This document shows positions 15,868-24,606 of a stretch of 64,000 bases of DNA, piece after piece. Made by a program: the position numbers and the translations under genes. The notes under the pieces were generated by a model. That model made no database searches and was not told the origin of the DNA. It saw only the letters and a list, made by a program, of their open reading frames with translations. The DNA is from Acidobacteriota bacterium (GTDB taxonomy: Bacteria > Acidobacteriota > Blastocatellia > Pyrinomonadales > Pyrinomonadaceae), in assembly GCA_019239425.1 (NCBI GenBank), contig JAFAZX010000020.1, forward strand, positions 38,178 to 102,177, written 5' to 3'. The first letter of the stretch is position 1. Every line of letters begins with the position of its first letter.

Positions 15868-18228
15868 CTATCTGTTGATGAGCACGATGTCGCCGGTCTC
15901 GGTCCCGCGTTCGGCGACGATCATCTTGCCGTCGGGCGACCAGGCGAAACGAAAAATCGTCTCGGACGTGAAGTTCGTTAACTGCTTCGGCGGGCTTCCG
16001 TCCAGAGGTTGCATCCAGACGTTTGAGACGCCGTCGCGGTTATCGATAAAGCTCAAGGCGCGTCCGTCCGGCGTCCATTGAATCCCCGCTTCGACGAACG
16101 TCGTCCGGGGCCTGTCGAACACTTTAACGGGTTCGCCGCCGTCGAACGGTATCACGGCGAGTTTGGAGAACTTATCGACCTGCGCGCGGTAGAAGCAGGC
16201 GATGAAGCGTCCGTCCGGCGAGACGCGCGGGACCGACGCGATCTTATCCGAAAGTTGAACCGCCCCTTCGCCCCCTCCGATTGGAGTTTTCCACAACGTC
16301 GGCGAGTCTTTAATAACCGACATGTACACGACCCAGCGTCCGTCGGGCGAGATGTCGGGGCGCCAGTCGAACCCGCCGCCGGTGAGTTGCGTGAGCTCAC
16401 CGTTGTCAAGATTCATCTTCCACAAGCACTGTCCGGCGTCGGCGGCTTTCGACACGTAGACCAAGGTGCGCCCGTCGTCCGAAACCGCCGGCTCGAAGTT
16501 CGCGCCGGCCGTGGTCGTTAACTGTTTCTGGTTGCTGCCGTCGGCGTTCATCAACCACACGTCTTCTTTCCCGCTCGCCGTCGAGCCGTAGATGATTTTG
16601 CCGTCGCGCAGCCACTCGACGCCTAACGTCCAGCCCAAATCTTTACTGTTACCCGAATGAATCTGGACCGCTTCGGCTGACCTGTCGCCCGGCGCAATCC
16701 ACAGGTTCGCGATGCGGCGGTGGAGGATCGTCACGAGCGATTTCATGTCGGCGGTGACGCCCGCACTCGAATAACTATTCAAATCTTTGGTGACCGCGCG
16801 CGCCCCGCCGTCGGGGTAATCCACTTGCCACAACTGGTGCGCGAGCAGCGAAGCGTTATCGCGCGCGGCGACGATTAAACCCGTCCCGTCCGCCAGCCAC
16901 TCAATCGCTTGAATCGCGTCCCACCGGCGAGTGTCGAGGAGTTTTTGACCGCCGTTCGCTACCTGCACTTCGACCAGAGAGGCCACCGTGCCCGCTGCCT
17001 TCGGGGGCTGGATTCTCGCCGTGAAGATAATGACCTTACCGTCGGGCGACCACGCGGGCGCGGCGTCGGTGATCCAGTGAACTCCCGGACGGACGGCAAG
17101 CTCTCGCTGCCCCCCGTCGTCGAGGTCGGCTATGATCAGGTGCGCTTCCTTACGGCTTAAATCATTTCGCTCGAACGCGAAGTGTCTCTTGTCCGGCGCG
17201 AAACTTATCTGGCTGTCAACGTCCGTCAGGAGCTTGCGCGCCGCCCCGCCCAACACCGGAACCTGATACAAACCCGACCCGGCCGCGTCTTCACCGTACT
17301 TGACGTAGAAAACCGAGTTGCCGTCGGGAGAGAAAGTAATCCCTATAAAACGGCTGCTGCTCGGCGGAACGATTTCGATGCCGCCCGCGATCTCTGCCTG
17401 CCTTACCCACAAACTTTCCTGCCCGCGCTCACTCTGCACGTAAGCGACGTACTTGCCGTCGGGGGAGACGGCGGCGCGCAAAACGTGTCCGGTGTTAGTC
17501 AGCTGAGTCGTGCGCGCGCGCGGCGACGCAAAATCGGGGGCGGCCTCGTCTGTTCGCGTATAACGAAACAGCCCGACGGTGACCGCGGCGGCGAGCAGAA
17601 AGATTAACGGCGCGAGCAACCTGGTTCGAGAATTAAAAAGCGCGCGACGATGCGCCGAACGTGAATCGCCGCGGCCCGCGGGCGGCGGGTTTGACGCCGC
17701 ACCCGCCGTGACGTGTACGGCCTCGGAATCGCGTTCCTGATTCTCGTCTGCTCGCGCGTCTTCGCCCGCGGCCTCAAGCGTCTCCGCGCTGCCAGTCTCT
17801 GCGTCAGCACCTTCCGCGCCGCTAATGTTCTCGCCGCCGACGGCGTCGTGAGCGGCCGCCTGCCGCCCGGCTTCCGGCTCGCCGCTGGTCGCGCCGCCGA
17901 CCGCTTTCACGTCGGCGATGAAACGGTAGCCGTGCTTCGGCACGGTCTCGATGAATTGACGGTCGGTGCGGTGCTGGCCTAAAGCCCTCCGCAGCGTAAA
18001 CACGTTCTGCGCAATCGTGGACTCTTCGACGAAAGCATCGGCCCAAATCTCTTCCAGTAACTCATCCTTGCCGACGACGTGCCCGCTCCGCCGTACGAGC
18101 AGCGCCAAGGTGTCGAAAGCCTTCGGGGTCAAAGGCACGGGGTCGCCGTCGCGCAGTAGAACCCGTTTCTCCAAGTCCAAAGTGAAGTTATTGAAACTGT
18201 AGCGACGCGCTTTGCTTTCGGTCTTCAC
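15868..18228 (-). CDS. Membrane winged-helix regulator with TolB-like beta-propeller
   Basis: A 786-aa protein. Residues 5-108 are an OmpR/CadC-type winged-helix DNA-binding domain (PLTPKAFDTLALLV, IAQNVFTLRRALG, ETVPKHGYRF). A low-complexity acidic linker follows, then one transmembrane helix near 200-220 (LLAPLIFLLAAAVTVGLF). The outside part is a WD40/PD40-type propeller with repeated SPDGK/SPDGR blades (about 240-786). This CadC-like layout places the sensor outside and the DNA-binding domain in the cytoplasm. Such proteins are numerous in Acidobacteriota. It converges on the Cys-rich/thioredoxin genes, so it could control them, although nothing in the sequence proves this. Confidence 0.88.
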   Translation of the reverse strand: MKTESKARRYSFNNFTLDLEKRVLLRDGDPVPLTPKAFDTLALLVRRSGHVVGKDELLEEIWADAFVEESTIAQNVFTLRRALGQHRTDRQFIETVPKHGYRFIADVKAVGGATSGEPEAGRQAAAHDAVGGENISGAEGADAETGSAETLEAAGEDARADENQERDSEAVHVTAGAASNPPPAGRGDSRSAHRRALFNSRTRLLAPLIFLLAAAVTVGLFRYTRTDEAAPDFASPRARTTQLTNTGHVLRAAVSPDGKYVAYVQSERGQESLWVRQAEIAGGIEIVPPSSSRFIGITFSPDGNSVFYVKYGEDAAGSGLYQVPVLGGAARKLLTDVDSQISFAPDKRHFAFERNDLSRKEAHLIIADLDDGGQRELAVRPGVHWITDAAPAWSPDGKVIIFTARIQPPKAAGTVASLVEVQVANGGQKLLDTRRWDAIQAIEWLADGTGLIVAARDNASLLAHQLWQVDYPDGGARAVTKDLNSYSSAGVTADMKSLVTILHRRIANLWIAPGDRSAEAVQIHSGNSKDLGWTLGVEWLRDGKIIYGSTASGKEDVWLMNADGSNQKQLTTTAGANFEPAVSDDGRTLVYVSKAADAGQCLWKMNLDNGELTQLTGGGFDWRPDISPDGRWVVYMSVIKDSPTLWKTPIGGGEGAVQLSDKIASVPRVSPDGRFIACFYRAQVDKFSKLAVIPFDGGEPVKVFDRPRTTFVEAGIQWTPDGRALSFIDNRDGVSNVWMQPLDGSPPKQLTNFTSETIFRFAWSPDGKMIVAERGTETGDIVLINR

Positions 18229-18382
18229 CGTTTCATCCCTGATCCCCGTCAGCCGGCCGCGGGGTCGCCGAATAGGAAAGGTGTGAGTCCGGAGGGGCGG
18301 TGCTCCCTCCGGTCGGGGGCGGGGTTAAGCCCCCCTCGAATCCGCAGTGCGGCCCGGTCGAGTGACGCCGCCGAAAATTAAT

Positions 18383-18490
18383 AAAGCCTTTAATCAGACC
18401 TTTCAAGAAAATTTGATGAGGTCTCAAAGCTGCTTTTCAAGAATTTCAGCCATCCTGAAACCAGCACTCTGCCCCGCGAGATGAATGTTT
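18383..18490 (+). repeat. Dispersed repeat, copy B
   Basis: This segment starts AAGCCTTTAATCAGACCTTT and ends CCGCGAGATGAATGTT. It aligns with copy A (14470-14573) in the same orientation. Unlike copy A it is not followed by a short peptide gene, so it may be an orphan promoter left after deletion of a second peptide locus. Confidence 0.5.
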
Positions 18491-18841
18491 ATACATATCC
18501 CTAGATGCTCGACGAACATTAAGGGATGTCAGACCCAGGGTCTCCCCGCGTGCAAACTAAACGTCAAGAGGCCGGCTAAGGGAGTCAGAACGTCGGGCAT
18601 CCGGGCCGGATCATGGCGAGTCCGGGCAAACACCCCGTGGGAGGTCTGTAGTGTTGTATGATGACGGTCGATGGAGTTGTTCGCCGCGTCCGGGTCGCGT
18701 GATGGGGAGGGGCTGAATGACGGAAAAGCCAGCCGTTGACGCCGAAGGTAAGCGGGGTAGCTTGGGTGACAAGGGAGATAGGGTCATGTCGCCCATCAAG
18801 TATAAATAAGTGTTAACCTCGGCATGGAGAAGGATTGAGCC
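18491..18841. other. Intergenic region upstream of kynA
   Basis: About 350 bp without a convincing gene. A TATAAAT sequence near 18801 could be a -10 element for kynA, but no good -35 box is placed before it. The long leftward reading frame across this region is an antisense shadow of kynA. Confidence 0.4.
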
Positions 18842-19684
18842 GTGACGGAGCTTTTGTCCTATAACAAGTACCTGCGCGTGCCCGAGCTGATCGGGTTGCA
18901 GGAGTGCCTGTCCGACCCGGCGCACCACGACGAGCTGCTCTTCATCACCGTCCACCAGGCTTACGAGCTCTGGTTCAAGCAGGTGCTCCACGAGATCGAC
19001 GCCGCCCGCGCGGCGATGAGTGAGAACCGCGCGCCCGTCGCGGCGCGCGCCGTGGCCCGCGTCGCGGAGATAGAGAAGCTGCTGGTCACGCAGATACACG
19101 TCCTCGAGACGATGACGCCGATCAACTTCCTCGGCTTCCGCGACCAGCTCAACCCCGCGAGCGGCTTCCAGTCGATGCAGTTCCGCGAGATAGAGTTCTC
19201 CTCCGGCCTCAAGGACGAGGAGATTCTGCGCGCCTTCCAGCGGGACGAGTTCGCGACGGCGCGCCTGCGCGAGCGCATGTCTGCGCCTACGCTCGGCGAA
19301 GAGTTCTTCGCGCTGCTCTCGCGGCGGGGGCTGGACGCGCCGCCCGACGATGCTTCCCGAACCGAAGACGAGAGGCGCGCGCTCTACCAACGCCGCGTCC
19401 GCGCCGTGCTCGAAGTGGTCACGCACTTCGAGGAGCGCTACGAGGAGTACCAGCTCTCCGAAGCTCTCATCGCGCACGACGAGTTCTTCTCGCTCTGGCG
19501 CTACCACCACGTCAAGATGGTCGAGCGGATGCTCGGCACCAAGAAGGGCACCGGCGGCAGCGAGGGCGTCGGTTACCTGCGGACGACGCTCGACAAGAAG
19601 TTCTTCCCCGAACTCTGGGAGGCGCGCACACACCTCGACTCCACCCACGGCGCGCGGGGCTGCCCCTTCGCCGGCCACGCCTGA
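18842..19684 (+). CDS. kynA: Tryptophan 2,3-dioxygenase
   Basis: A 280-aa heme enzyme that opens the indole ring of L-tryptophan with O2 to give N-formylkynurenine, the first step of the kynurenine route. Family landmarks are YNKYLRVPELIGLQ, FITVHQAYELWFKQ, the heme-proximal region RYHHVKMVERMLG, and the substrate loop GTGGSEGVGYL near the C-terminus. The length matches bacterial enzymes. The start is GTG at 18842 with GGAGAAGG about eight bases upstream. The next gene starts 18 bp later, so the two are probably cotranscribed. No kynB (formamidase) or kynU (kynureninase) is visible in the window. Confidence 0.95.
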   Translation: MTELLSYNKYLRVPELIGLQECLSDPAHHDELLFITVHQAYELWFKQVLHEIDAARAAMSENRAPVAARAVARVAEIEKLLVTQIHVLETMTPINFLGFRDQLNPASGFQSMQFREIEFSSGLKDEEILRAFQRDEFATARLRERMSAPTLGEEFFALLSRRGLDAPPDDASRTEDERRALYQRRVRAVLEVVTHFEERYEEYQLSEALIAHDEFFSLWRYHHVKMVERMLGTKKGTGGSEGVGYLRTTLDKKFFPELWEARTHLDSTHGARGCPFAGHA

Positions 19685-19702
19685 GACGAACCCTCTGCGC
19701 TT

Positions 19703-21250
19703 ATGCCTAACGTCGAATTCCCCGAGCGCTTCAACATGGGCGACTACTTCCTCTATCACAACCTGGAGGAGGGGCGCGCGGGTAAGACCTGCCTGTACTA
19801 CCGCGACGAGAGTTACACGTACGGCGAGGCGGCCCGGCTTTCGAACCGCGCGGGCGGCGCGCTGCGCGAGCTGGGCGTGAGGACGGAAGACCGCGTGCTG
19901 ATCGTGCTGCCCGACTGCCCGGAGTTCGTGTGGGCCTGGTTCGGCACGAACCGCCTGGGCGGCGTCATCACGATGGTCAACCCTTTGCTGCCCGCGGAAG
20001 ACTACCGCTACTACCTCGAATACACGCGCGCCCGCACCGCCGTCATCCACGAGTCGCTGCTCGAGAATTTCACGCAGGCCGCGGCGGGCGCGAGGCACTT
20101 GCAGAACGTGCTCGTCGTCGGGGAGGAGCAAGGTCGCTTTCACTCGTTCAGGGAAGCGCTGGGCGCGCAGTCTGACGAATTAACTCCGGCCGACACGCAC
20201 CGCGATGACATAGCCATCTGGCTCTTCACCTCCGGCTCGACCGGCCACCCGAAGGGCGCCGTGCACCTGCAGCACGACCTGCCTTACAACACCGAGTGTT
20301 ACGCGAAGGGCGTGCTCGGCCTCAACGAGCAAGACCTGACGGTCTCCGTCCCCAAGCTCTTCTTCGGCTACGCGACGGGCACGAACCTGCTCTTCCCCTT
20401 CGCCGCGGGCGGCGCGACCGCGCTCTTCTCCGAGCGCTCGACGCCCGAGAAGCTGTTCGAGGTCATCGAGCGCTACCGCCCGACCGTCCTCACGAGCGTC
20501 CCGACGATGATCAACGGCATGCTCAACCTGGACGGCGCGGCGCGGAAGGACTTGTCGTCCCTGCGCATGTGCCTCTCGGCCGGCGAGGCCCTGCCCGAGG
20601 AGCTGTACCGCCGCTGGGTCGAGACCTTCAATGTTGAGATTTACGACGGCATCGGCTCGGCCGAGATGTTCCACATCTACATCACGAACCGCCCCGGCGA
20701 CGTGAAGCCCGGCAGCCTCGGCCGCGTCGTCGAGGGCTACGAAGCGCAGGTCGTGGACGCCGAGGGGCGCGCGTTGCCCGCGGGCGAGATGGGCACGCTA
20801 AGAGTCAAAGGCGACTCGGCCGCGCTCTGCTACTGGCAGGCGCACGAGAAGTCGAAGCAGACGTTTGCCGGCGACTGGTGCACGACGGGCGACCAGTTCC
20901 ACTGCGACGAGGAGGGCTACTTCTGGTATCACGGCCGCACCGACGACATGCTCAAGGTCTCGGGCGTCTTCGTCGCGCCCGCCGAGATCGAGAACTGCCT
21001 GCTCCAGCACGAGGCCGTGCTCGAAGCGGCGGTCGTCGGCCACGACGAAGGCTCCGGCCTCATCAAGCCCAAAGCCTTCCTCGTCATCCGCGAAGGGCAT
21101 GAGGCAAACGAAGCGCTCGCGTGGTCGCTCAAGGAGTTCGTCAAGTCACACCTCGCGCTCTACAAGTACCCCCGCTGGGTCGAGTTCGTCCCCTCGCTCC
21201 CCAAGAACGACCGCGGGAAGATCGACCGCAAACAGCTCAAGTCGCTCTGA
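19703..21250 (+). CDS. Benzoate/2-aminobenzoate-CoA ligase family protein
   Basis: A 515-aa ANL-superfamily acyl-CoA synthetase. The N-terminal domain has FTSGSTGHPKGAVH (P-loop), SVPKLFFGYATGTN and YDGIGSAEMFHIY. The C-terminal lid has GRTDDMLKVSGVFV and the catalytic lysine in KNDRGKIDRKQL. These match the benzoate-CoA ligase group, which activates benzoate or anthranilate with ATP and CoA. Because kynA lies directly upstream, 2-aminobenzoate from tryptophan is an attractive substrate, but specificity is not visible in the sequence. A thioesterase 600 bp downstream could act on the same thioester. Confidence 0.88.
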   Translation: MPNVEFPERFNMGDYFLYHNLEEGRAGKTCLYYRDESYTYGEAARLSNRAGGALRELGVRTEDRVLIVLPDCPEFVWAWFGTNRLGGVITMVNPLLPAEDYRYYLEYTRARTAVIHESLLENFTQAAAGARHLQNVLVVGEEQGRFHSFREALGAQSDELTPADTHRDDIAIWLFTSGSTGHPKGAVHLQHDLPYNTECYAKGVLGLNEQDLTVSVPKLFFGYATGTNLLFPFAAGGATALFSERSTPEKLFEVIERYRPTVLTSVPTMINGMLNLDGAARKDLSSLRMCLSAGEALPEELYRRWVETFNVEIYDGIGSAEMFHIYITNRPGDVKPGSLGRVVEGYEAQVVDAEGRALPAGEMGTLRVKGDSAALCYWQAHEKSKQTFAGDWCTTGDQFHCDEEGYFWYHGRTDDMLKVSGVFVAPAEIENCLLQHEAVLEAAVVGHDEGSGLIKPKAFLVIREGHEANEALAWSLKEFVKSHLALYKYPRWVEFVPSLPKNDRGKIDRKQLKSL

Positions 21251-21301
21251 GCCCCGGCCGCCCTCCGGCCCAAGTTACCGGTAATTTTTTGAAATTTCCG
21301 G

Positions 21302-21331
21302 TTGACACCGTCCGAAACGCGAGAGTAGACT
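21302..21331 (+). promoter_or_regulatory. Predicted sigma-70 promoter
   Basis: TTGACA (21302-21307) and TAGACT (21326-21331) are separated by 18 bp, about 90 bp before the receiver-domain gene. The gene pair downstream can therefore be transcribed apart from kynA. Confidence 0.55.
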
Positions 21332-21420
21332 CCCTGAGCCCTCGCGACCCGATAGTACCAATCTTACAACCCGAGCCCCATGAAAACGGTTCGACTCTTG
21401 TCCCAGAGAGGTGTCTCTTC

Positions 21421-21867
21421 ATGCCCCCCAAGCAACGACGCCACCGCCCGCTCGTCATGGTCATCGACGAGTCGAGGCACACGCGCAACGCACTGCGCTT
21501 CTACCTCTCGAACGCAGGCTACGACGTCGAGGAGGCCGCGAACAACCACGCGGCCGTCGAGCGGGCGGCCGGCGACGCGCCCGACCTCATCCTCATCGAC
21601 CTGAACATGCCGGGGTCGAGCGGCGTGCTCGCCACGCAGAGGCTCCGCGGCGCCCCGCTGTTGAGCGGCGTCCCCGTCGTGGCCTGCGCGGGGCCGGACA
21701 GCCAGGCGTACCGCGACGCGGCGCGCGTGGCGGGCGCCGACGCGTACGTCACCAAGCCCTTCAACCCGGCCGTGCTCCTGCCCGTGGTGAAGAGCCTCCT
21801 GAACCGGGGGCGCATGGGCGTCCTCCCGAGCAGCGACGTGACGCAGTTGGCGACGATGGTCTTGTGA
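21421..21867 (+). CDS. Single-domain response regulator with atypical active site
   Basis: A 148-aa CheY-like receiver domain without an output domain. The acidic pocket is DE (VMVIDES), the phospho-acceptor aspartate is in LILIDLNMPGSSG, and the conserved lysine is in VTKPFNP. The position usually held by Thr/Ser at the end of beta-4 reads VPVVACAGP, so it appears to be Cys, which is unusual and may alter the switch. ATG 21421 was chosen because the frame upstream is non-coding. Its stop overlaps the GTG of the thioesterase gene by 3 bases, giving translational coupling. No cognate kinase is nearby. Confidence 0.85.
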   Translation: MPPKQRRHRPLVMVIDESRHTRNALRFYLSNAGYDVEEAANNHAAVERAAGDAPDLILIDLNMPGSSGVLATQRLRGAPLLSGVPVVACAGPDSQAYRDAARVAGADAYVTKPFNPAVLLPVVKSLLNRGRMGVLPSSDVTQLATMVL

Positions 21868-22325
21868 GCAGGCCCCCCGACCGCAGCCCCTTCCCGCCGG
21901 CCCCGCCGCGCGCGCCCTTCACCAAGCGCATCGAAGTCCGCTTCGGCGACTGCGACCCCGCGGGGCTGGTCTACTACCCCGTGCTCTTCCACTACTGCCA
22001 TGCGGCGATGGAGGATTTCTTCGCGGGGCGCTGCGGCGTGAGCTACCCGCGGCTGATGTCGGAGCGGCGCATCGGCTTCCCGACGGTGAACGTGCGCGCC
22101 GAGTTCTTCGCGCCGCTCGTCTACGGCGACGCGGCCGACGTGGAGGTGTGGGTCTCGGCCGTCGGCCGCACGTCCGTCACGTTCGAGTACCGCCTGCGCC
22201 GCGCGGCCGACGGCGGGCTGTGCGCGAGCGCCACGCACGTGCAGGTCGCGATGGACCTGGACGGGCGCCGCGCCGTCCCCGTCCCCGAAGACCTCCGCCG
22301 CGCCTTCGTCGATAGCACCAATTAA
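21864..22325 (+). CDS. 4-hydroxybenzoyl-CoA/YbgC-type hot-dog thioesterase
   Basis: A 153-aa hot-dog-fold acyl-CoA thioesterase starting at a GTG that overlaps the previous stop. The catalytic aspartate lies in VRFGDCDPAGLVYYP, followed by FHYCHAAMEDFF on the long helix. It ends with the strands EFFAPLVYGD and VTFEYRLRR. This is the 4HBT group, which hydrolyses aromatic or short acyl-CoA esters. Together with the aryl-CoA ligase upstream it suggests formation and release of an aryl-CoA, a possible cycle or overflow valve. The N-terminal 15 residues are proline-rich and may not be conserved. Confidence 0.85.
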   Translation: MSRPPDRSPFPPAPPRAPFTKRIEVRFGDCDPAGLVYYPVLFHYCHAAMEDFFAGRCGVSYPRLMSERRIGFPTVNVRAEFFAPLVYGDAADVEVWVSAVGRTSVTFEYRLRRAADGGLCASATHVQVAMDLDGRRAVPVPEDLRRAFVDSTN

Positions 22326-22337
22326 ACGTGTTAATCC

Positions 22338-22376
22338 GCGGCGTTCTGGAAAGCACGCCGCAATCATTCTTTTATT
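22338..22376 (+). terminator. Probable terminator after thioesterase
   Basis: GCGGCGT pairs with ACGCCGC around a 10-nt loop, followed by AATCATTCTTTTATTT. It is a short but GC-rich stem. Confidence 0.5.
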
Positions 22377-22473
22377 TAAGGGCATTAACCCAAACGCGAC
22401 CCGGCGTGGTCTGAAACGCCCGCGCCTTCCGGCGCTTACCCAAAGTCTCTACAGTCTCTAAGTGAGGTGCACC

Positions 22474-23148
22474 GTGAAAAGAAAGCTCCTGCTCTCCCTT
22501 GCAGCCCTCTTCGTCCTCTGCGCGTCGCAGGCCGCGAAGGCCGACACGCTGACGTTCGCGCCGACGCCCGTCGACCTTAACGACCTCGACCACCACATGG
22601 TCTACACCTGGAAGGTCTCGAACGTGGCCCTGCCCCAGGGGCAGCAGATCACGGGCGCGCGCATCACCATCAAGAACATCGCGAACTGGGACACGAACCC
22701 CAACCGCCTCTTCATCCACCTGCTCGACAACGCGAAGAACGCGGGCGTCGCCTCGTTCGTCGACGACCCGACGAACAGCTCGCCCGTCACCGACATCACG
22801 GACGATTTCGTCAACCCGCGCTACCACAACCAGAGCAACTGGCTGGTGGCGAGCGGCACGGCCGACACGTTCCTGACCTCGCAGTCGTTCACGATGACGC
22901 CGACTAACTTCGTCTACAACTTCACAACCGCGCAGCTGAACGCGCTCTTCGCCTACATCTCGAACGGCGGCAACTTCGCGCTCGGCTTCGACCCCGACTG
23001 CCACTTCTTCAACGACGGCATCAAGTTCGAAATCTTCACGGCCAACTCGCCGGCGCCCGTCCCCGAGCCCGCGACGCTCGCGCTGCTCGGCACCGGCCTC
23101 GCCGGCCTCTACGCGCGGAAGAGGAGAAAGGCCAACCGCGCCGCCTGA
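22474..23148 (+). CDS. PEP-CTERM sorted exported protein
   Basis: A 224-aa protein with a signal peptide (1-24, KRKLLLSLAALFVLC, ending AAKA) and a classic C-terminal sorting tag: PVPEPATLALLGTGLAGLY followed by the basic ARKRRKA. PEP-CTERM proteins are processed at the membrane by exosortase and often end up in extracellular matrix. The body is a beta-rich domain of about 170 residues with no catalytic motif that I recognise. GTG 22474 has GTGAGG upstream and starts the signal peptide cleanly. No exosortase gene is in the window. Confidence 0.85.
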   Translation: MKRKLLLSLAALFVLCASQAAKADTLTFAPTPVDLNDLDHHMVYTWKVSNVALPQGQQITGARITIKNIANWDTNPNRLFIHLLDNAKNAGVASFVDDPTNSSPVTDITDDFVNPRYHNQSNWLVASGTADTFLTSQSFTMTPTNFVYNFTTAQLNALFAYISNGGNFALGFDPDCHFFNDGIKFEIFTANSPAPVPEPATLALLGTGLAGLYARKRRKANRAA

Positions 23149-23170
23149 AACCGCCCGCGCTCTCCCCTTC

Positions 23171-23217
23171 GGCCGGCCCGCGAAGTAACTACATACTTCG
23201 CGGGCCGGCCCTTTTTT
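23171..23217 (+). terminator. Rho-independent terminator
   Basis: GGCCGGCCCGCGAAGTA and TACTTCGCGGGCCGGCC form a perfect 17-bp stem with loop ACTACA, followed by CTTTTTT. It is the strongest conventional terminator seen in the window. Confidence 0.9.
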
Positions 23218-23413
23218 ATCGCCCCGCTCCATCCCCGCCAGTACGTCAACACGGGCAATTAGGCCGAGCGCACTTGCATGAGAGGGGGCGGGACGGGGCA
23301 TCAAAACCTCGTCCCGCTCTCTTTTGTGAACGGGAGGGGGCCGTGGGCGTTTTTGAATGGGGATTCGTGTGACTTATAATCCGAGCGCCTCGCGGCGCTG
23401 GAGGTTTTCGGCC

Positions 23414-24604
23414 GTGTCCAAACGTAGAACGACTTCGCTCATCATCTCGCTCGTCCTCTCCTTCGCGGCCGTCGTGCCGCGCGCGGCGCTCGGCTACCGC
23501 GCGGCCGACACCGTAGTTATGGCCGTCACAGACGCCACGCCCGCCGCTCCCGCCCCGGCAGAAGCCAAAGCCGAAGCCAACGTGGACGCGGACGCGCAGC
23601 CGCAGAAGCCGAAGGGCAACGCCTTCGCGCGCGCCATCTCCGCGCCCTTCCGCGCGCTGGCGCGCCTGTTCGGCGGCGGCCGCAAGTCCGAGGCGGCGAA
23701 GAGGCCGGCCGCACCGGCAGAGTCCAGGACTCAGACTCAGACGACCGCACAGACGGCGCCAATCGAAGCTCCGAAGGTCGAGCCCGTCAACACCCCGGCC
23801 GCGCCGACGAACGAGACCGAGGCAATCACCAAAGTCACCGCGACGAACGTTACTCCGACGAAGACGGCGGACGCGACTCCTTCACAGGAAGGCGTGCGCA
23901 TCGTCCGCCCTTCGGCGGGCGAGACGGCCGAAGTCCTGAAGCCGAAGATGTGGATTCCCCTCATCGTCGGCGTGCCCTCCGATTCCGTTTCGCAGGGGCG
24001 CGCGCTGCTCCAGCACGGCTACGTCCAGGAGGCGATTGCGGAGTTGCAGGTGGCCGCGACGACCGTCGGGCCGCAGTTGGGCGAGGCCAACAACCTGCTC
24101 GGCCTCGCCTACGACCGCATGGGCTGGCACAGGCAGGCGGCCGAAGCTTACGGGCGCGCGTTGGCGGTCTCGCCGAAGGACTGGGTCGTCCTCGCGAACC
24201 TCGGCTACTCGCTCTACCTCGCGGACGACTTGGCGGGCGCGCTCAAGCGGCTCAGACAGGCGTCTAAGCTCGCGCCGTCCGAGCCGGTCATCCACAACAA
24301 CCTCGGCGTCGTCAACGCGCGCCTCGGCCGTCTCGGCGACGCTTATCAGAATTTCGCGAAGGCTTCGAACGACTACGAGGCGCACGTCAAGCTGGCCGGC
24401 ATCCTCGAAGACCAGCGGCGCGACAAGGAGGCGGTCAAGCACTACGAGGCCGCCCTGCGGCTCCAGCCCGGCGCCAGCGCCGTCCTCGAAAGACTCGTCG
24501 CCCTCTACGAGCGTACGGGCGAACGCGACAAGGCCGACACCGCCCGCCGCGCCCTCTCCCAGCCCAAGAACCCGCAGCGGACGGCCACCGGCGGCGGGGG
24601 GTGA
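23414..24604 (+). CDS. Exported TPR-repeat protein
   Basis: A 396-aa protein. It has a signal or anchor segment (RRTTSLIISLVLSFAAVVP, about residues 4-25) and an Ala/Pro/Lys/Thr-rich low-complexity spacer to about residue 160. At least five tetratricopeptide repeats follow (for example LLGLAYDRMGWHRQAAEAYG, VLANLGYSLYLADD, IHNNLGVVNARLGR). TPR arrays bind partner proteins, and none can be named here. I placed the start at GTG 23414, with GGAGGTT about 10 bases upstream, because the preceding in-frame codons do not resemble a signal peptide. A hairpin element begins two bases after the stop. Confidence 0.75.
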   Translation: MSKRRTTSLIISLVLSFAAVVPRAALGYRAADTVVMAVTDATPAAPAPAEAKAEANVDADAQPQKPKGNAFARAISAPFRALARLFGGGRKSEAAKRPAAPAESRTQTQTTAQTAPIEAPKVEPVNTPAAPTNETEAITKVTATNVTPTKTADATPSQEGVRIVRPSAGETAEVLKPKMWIPLIVGVPSDSVSQGRALLQHGYVQEAIAELQVAATTVGPQLGEANNLLGLAYDRMGWHRQAAEAYGRALAVSPKDWVVLANLGYSLYLADDLAGALKRLRQASKLAPSEPVIHNNLGVVNARLGRLGDAYQNFAKASNDYEAHVKLAGILEDQRRDKEAVKHYEAALRLQPGASAVLERLVALYERTGERDKADTARRALSQPKNPQRTATGGGG

Positions 24605-24606
24605 GA

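Noticed and set aside
18611..20143. 510-aa leftward open frame over kynA and the ligase start
   Set aside because: It is antisense to two strongly supported genes, its translation is Arg/Val/Glu-rich with no recognisable domain, and it arises from high third-position GC.
21302..21331. kynA, ligase, receiver and thioesterase considered as a single operon
   Set aside because: A 170-bp gap with a good promoter separates the first two from the last two genes, so I treat them as two units.
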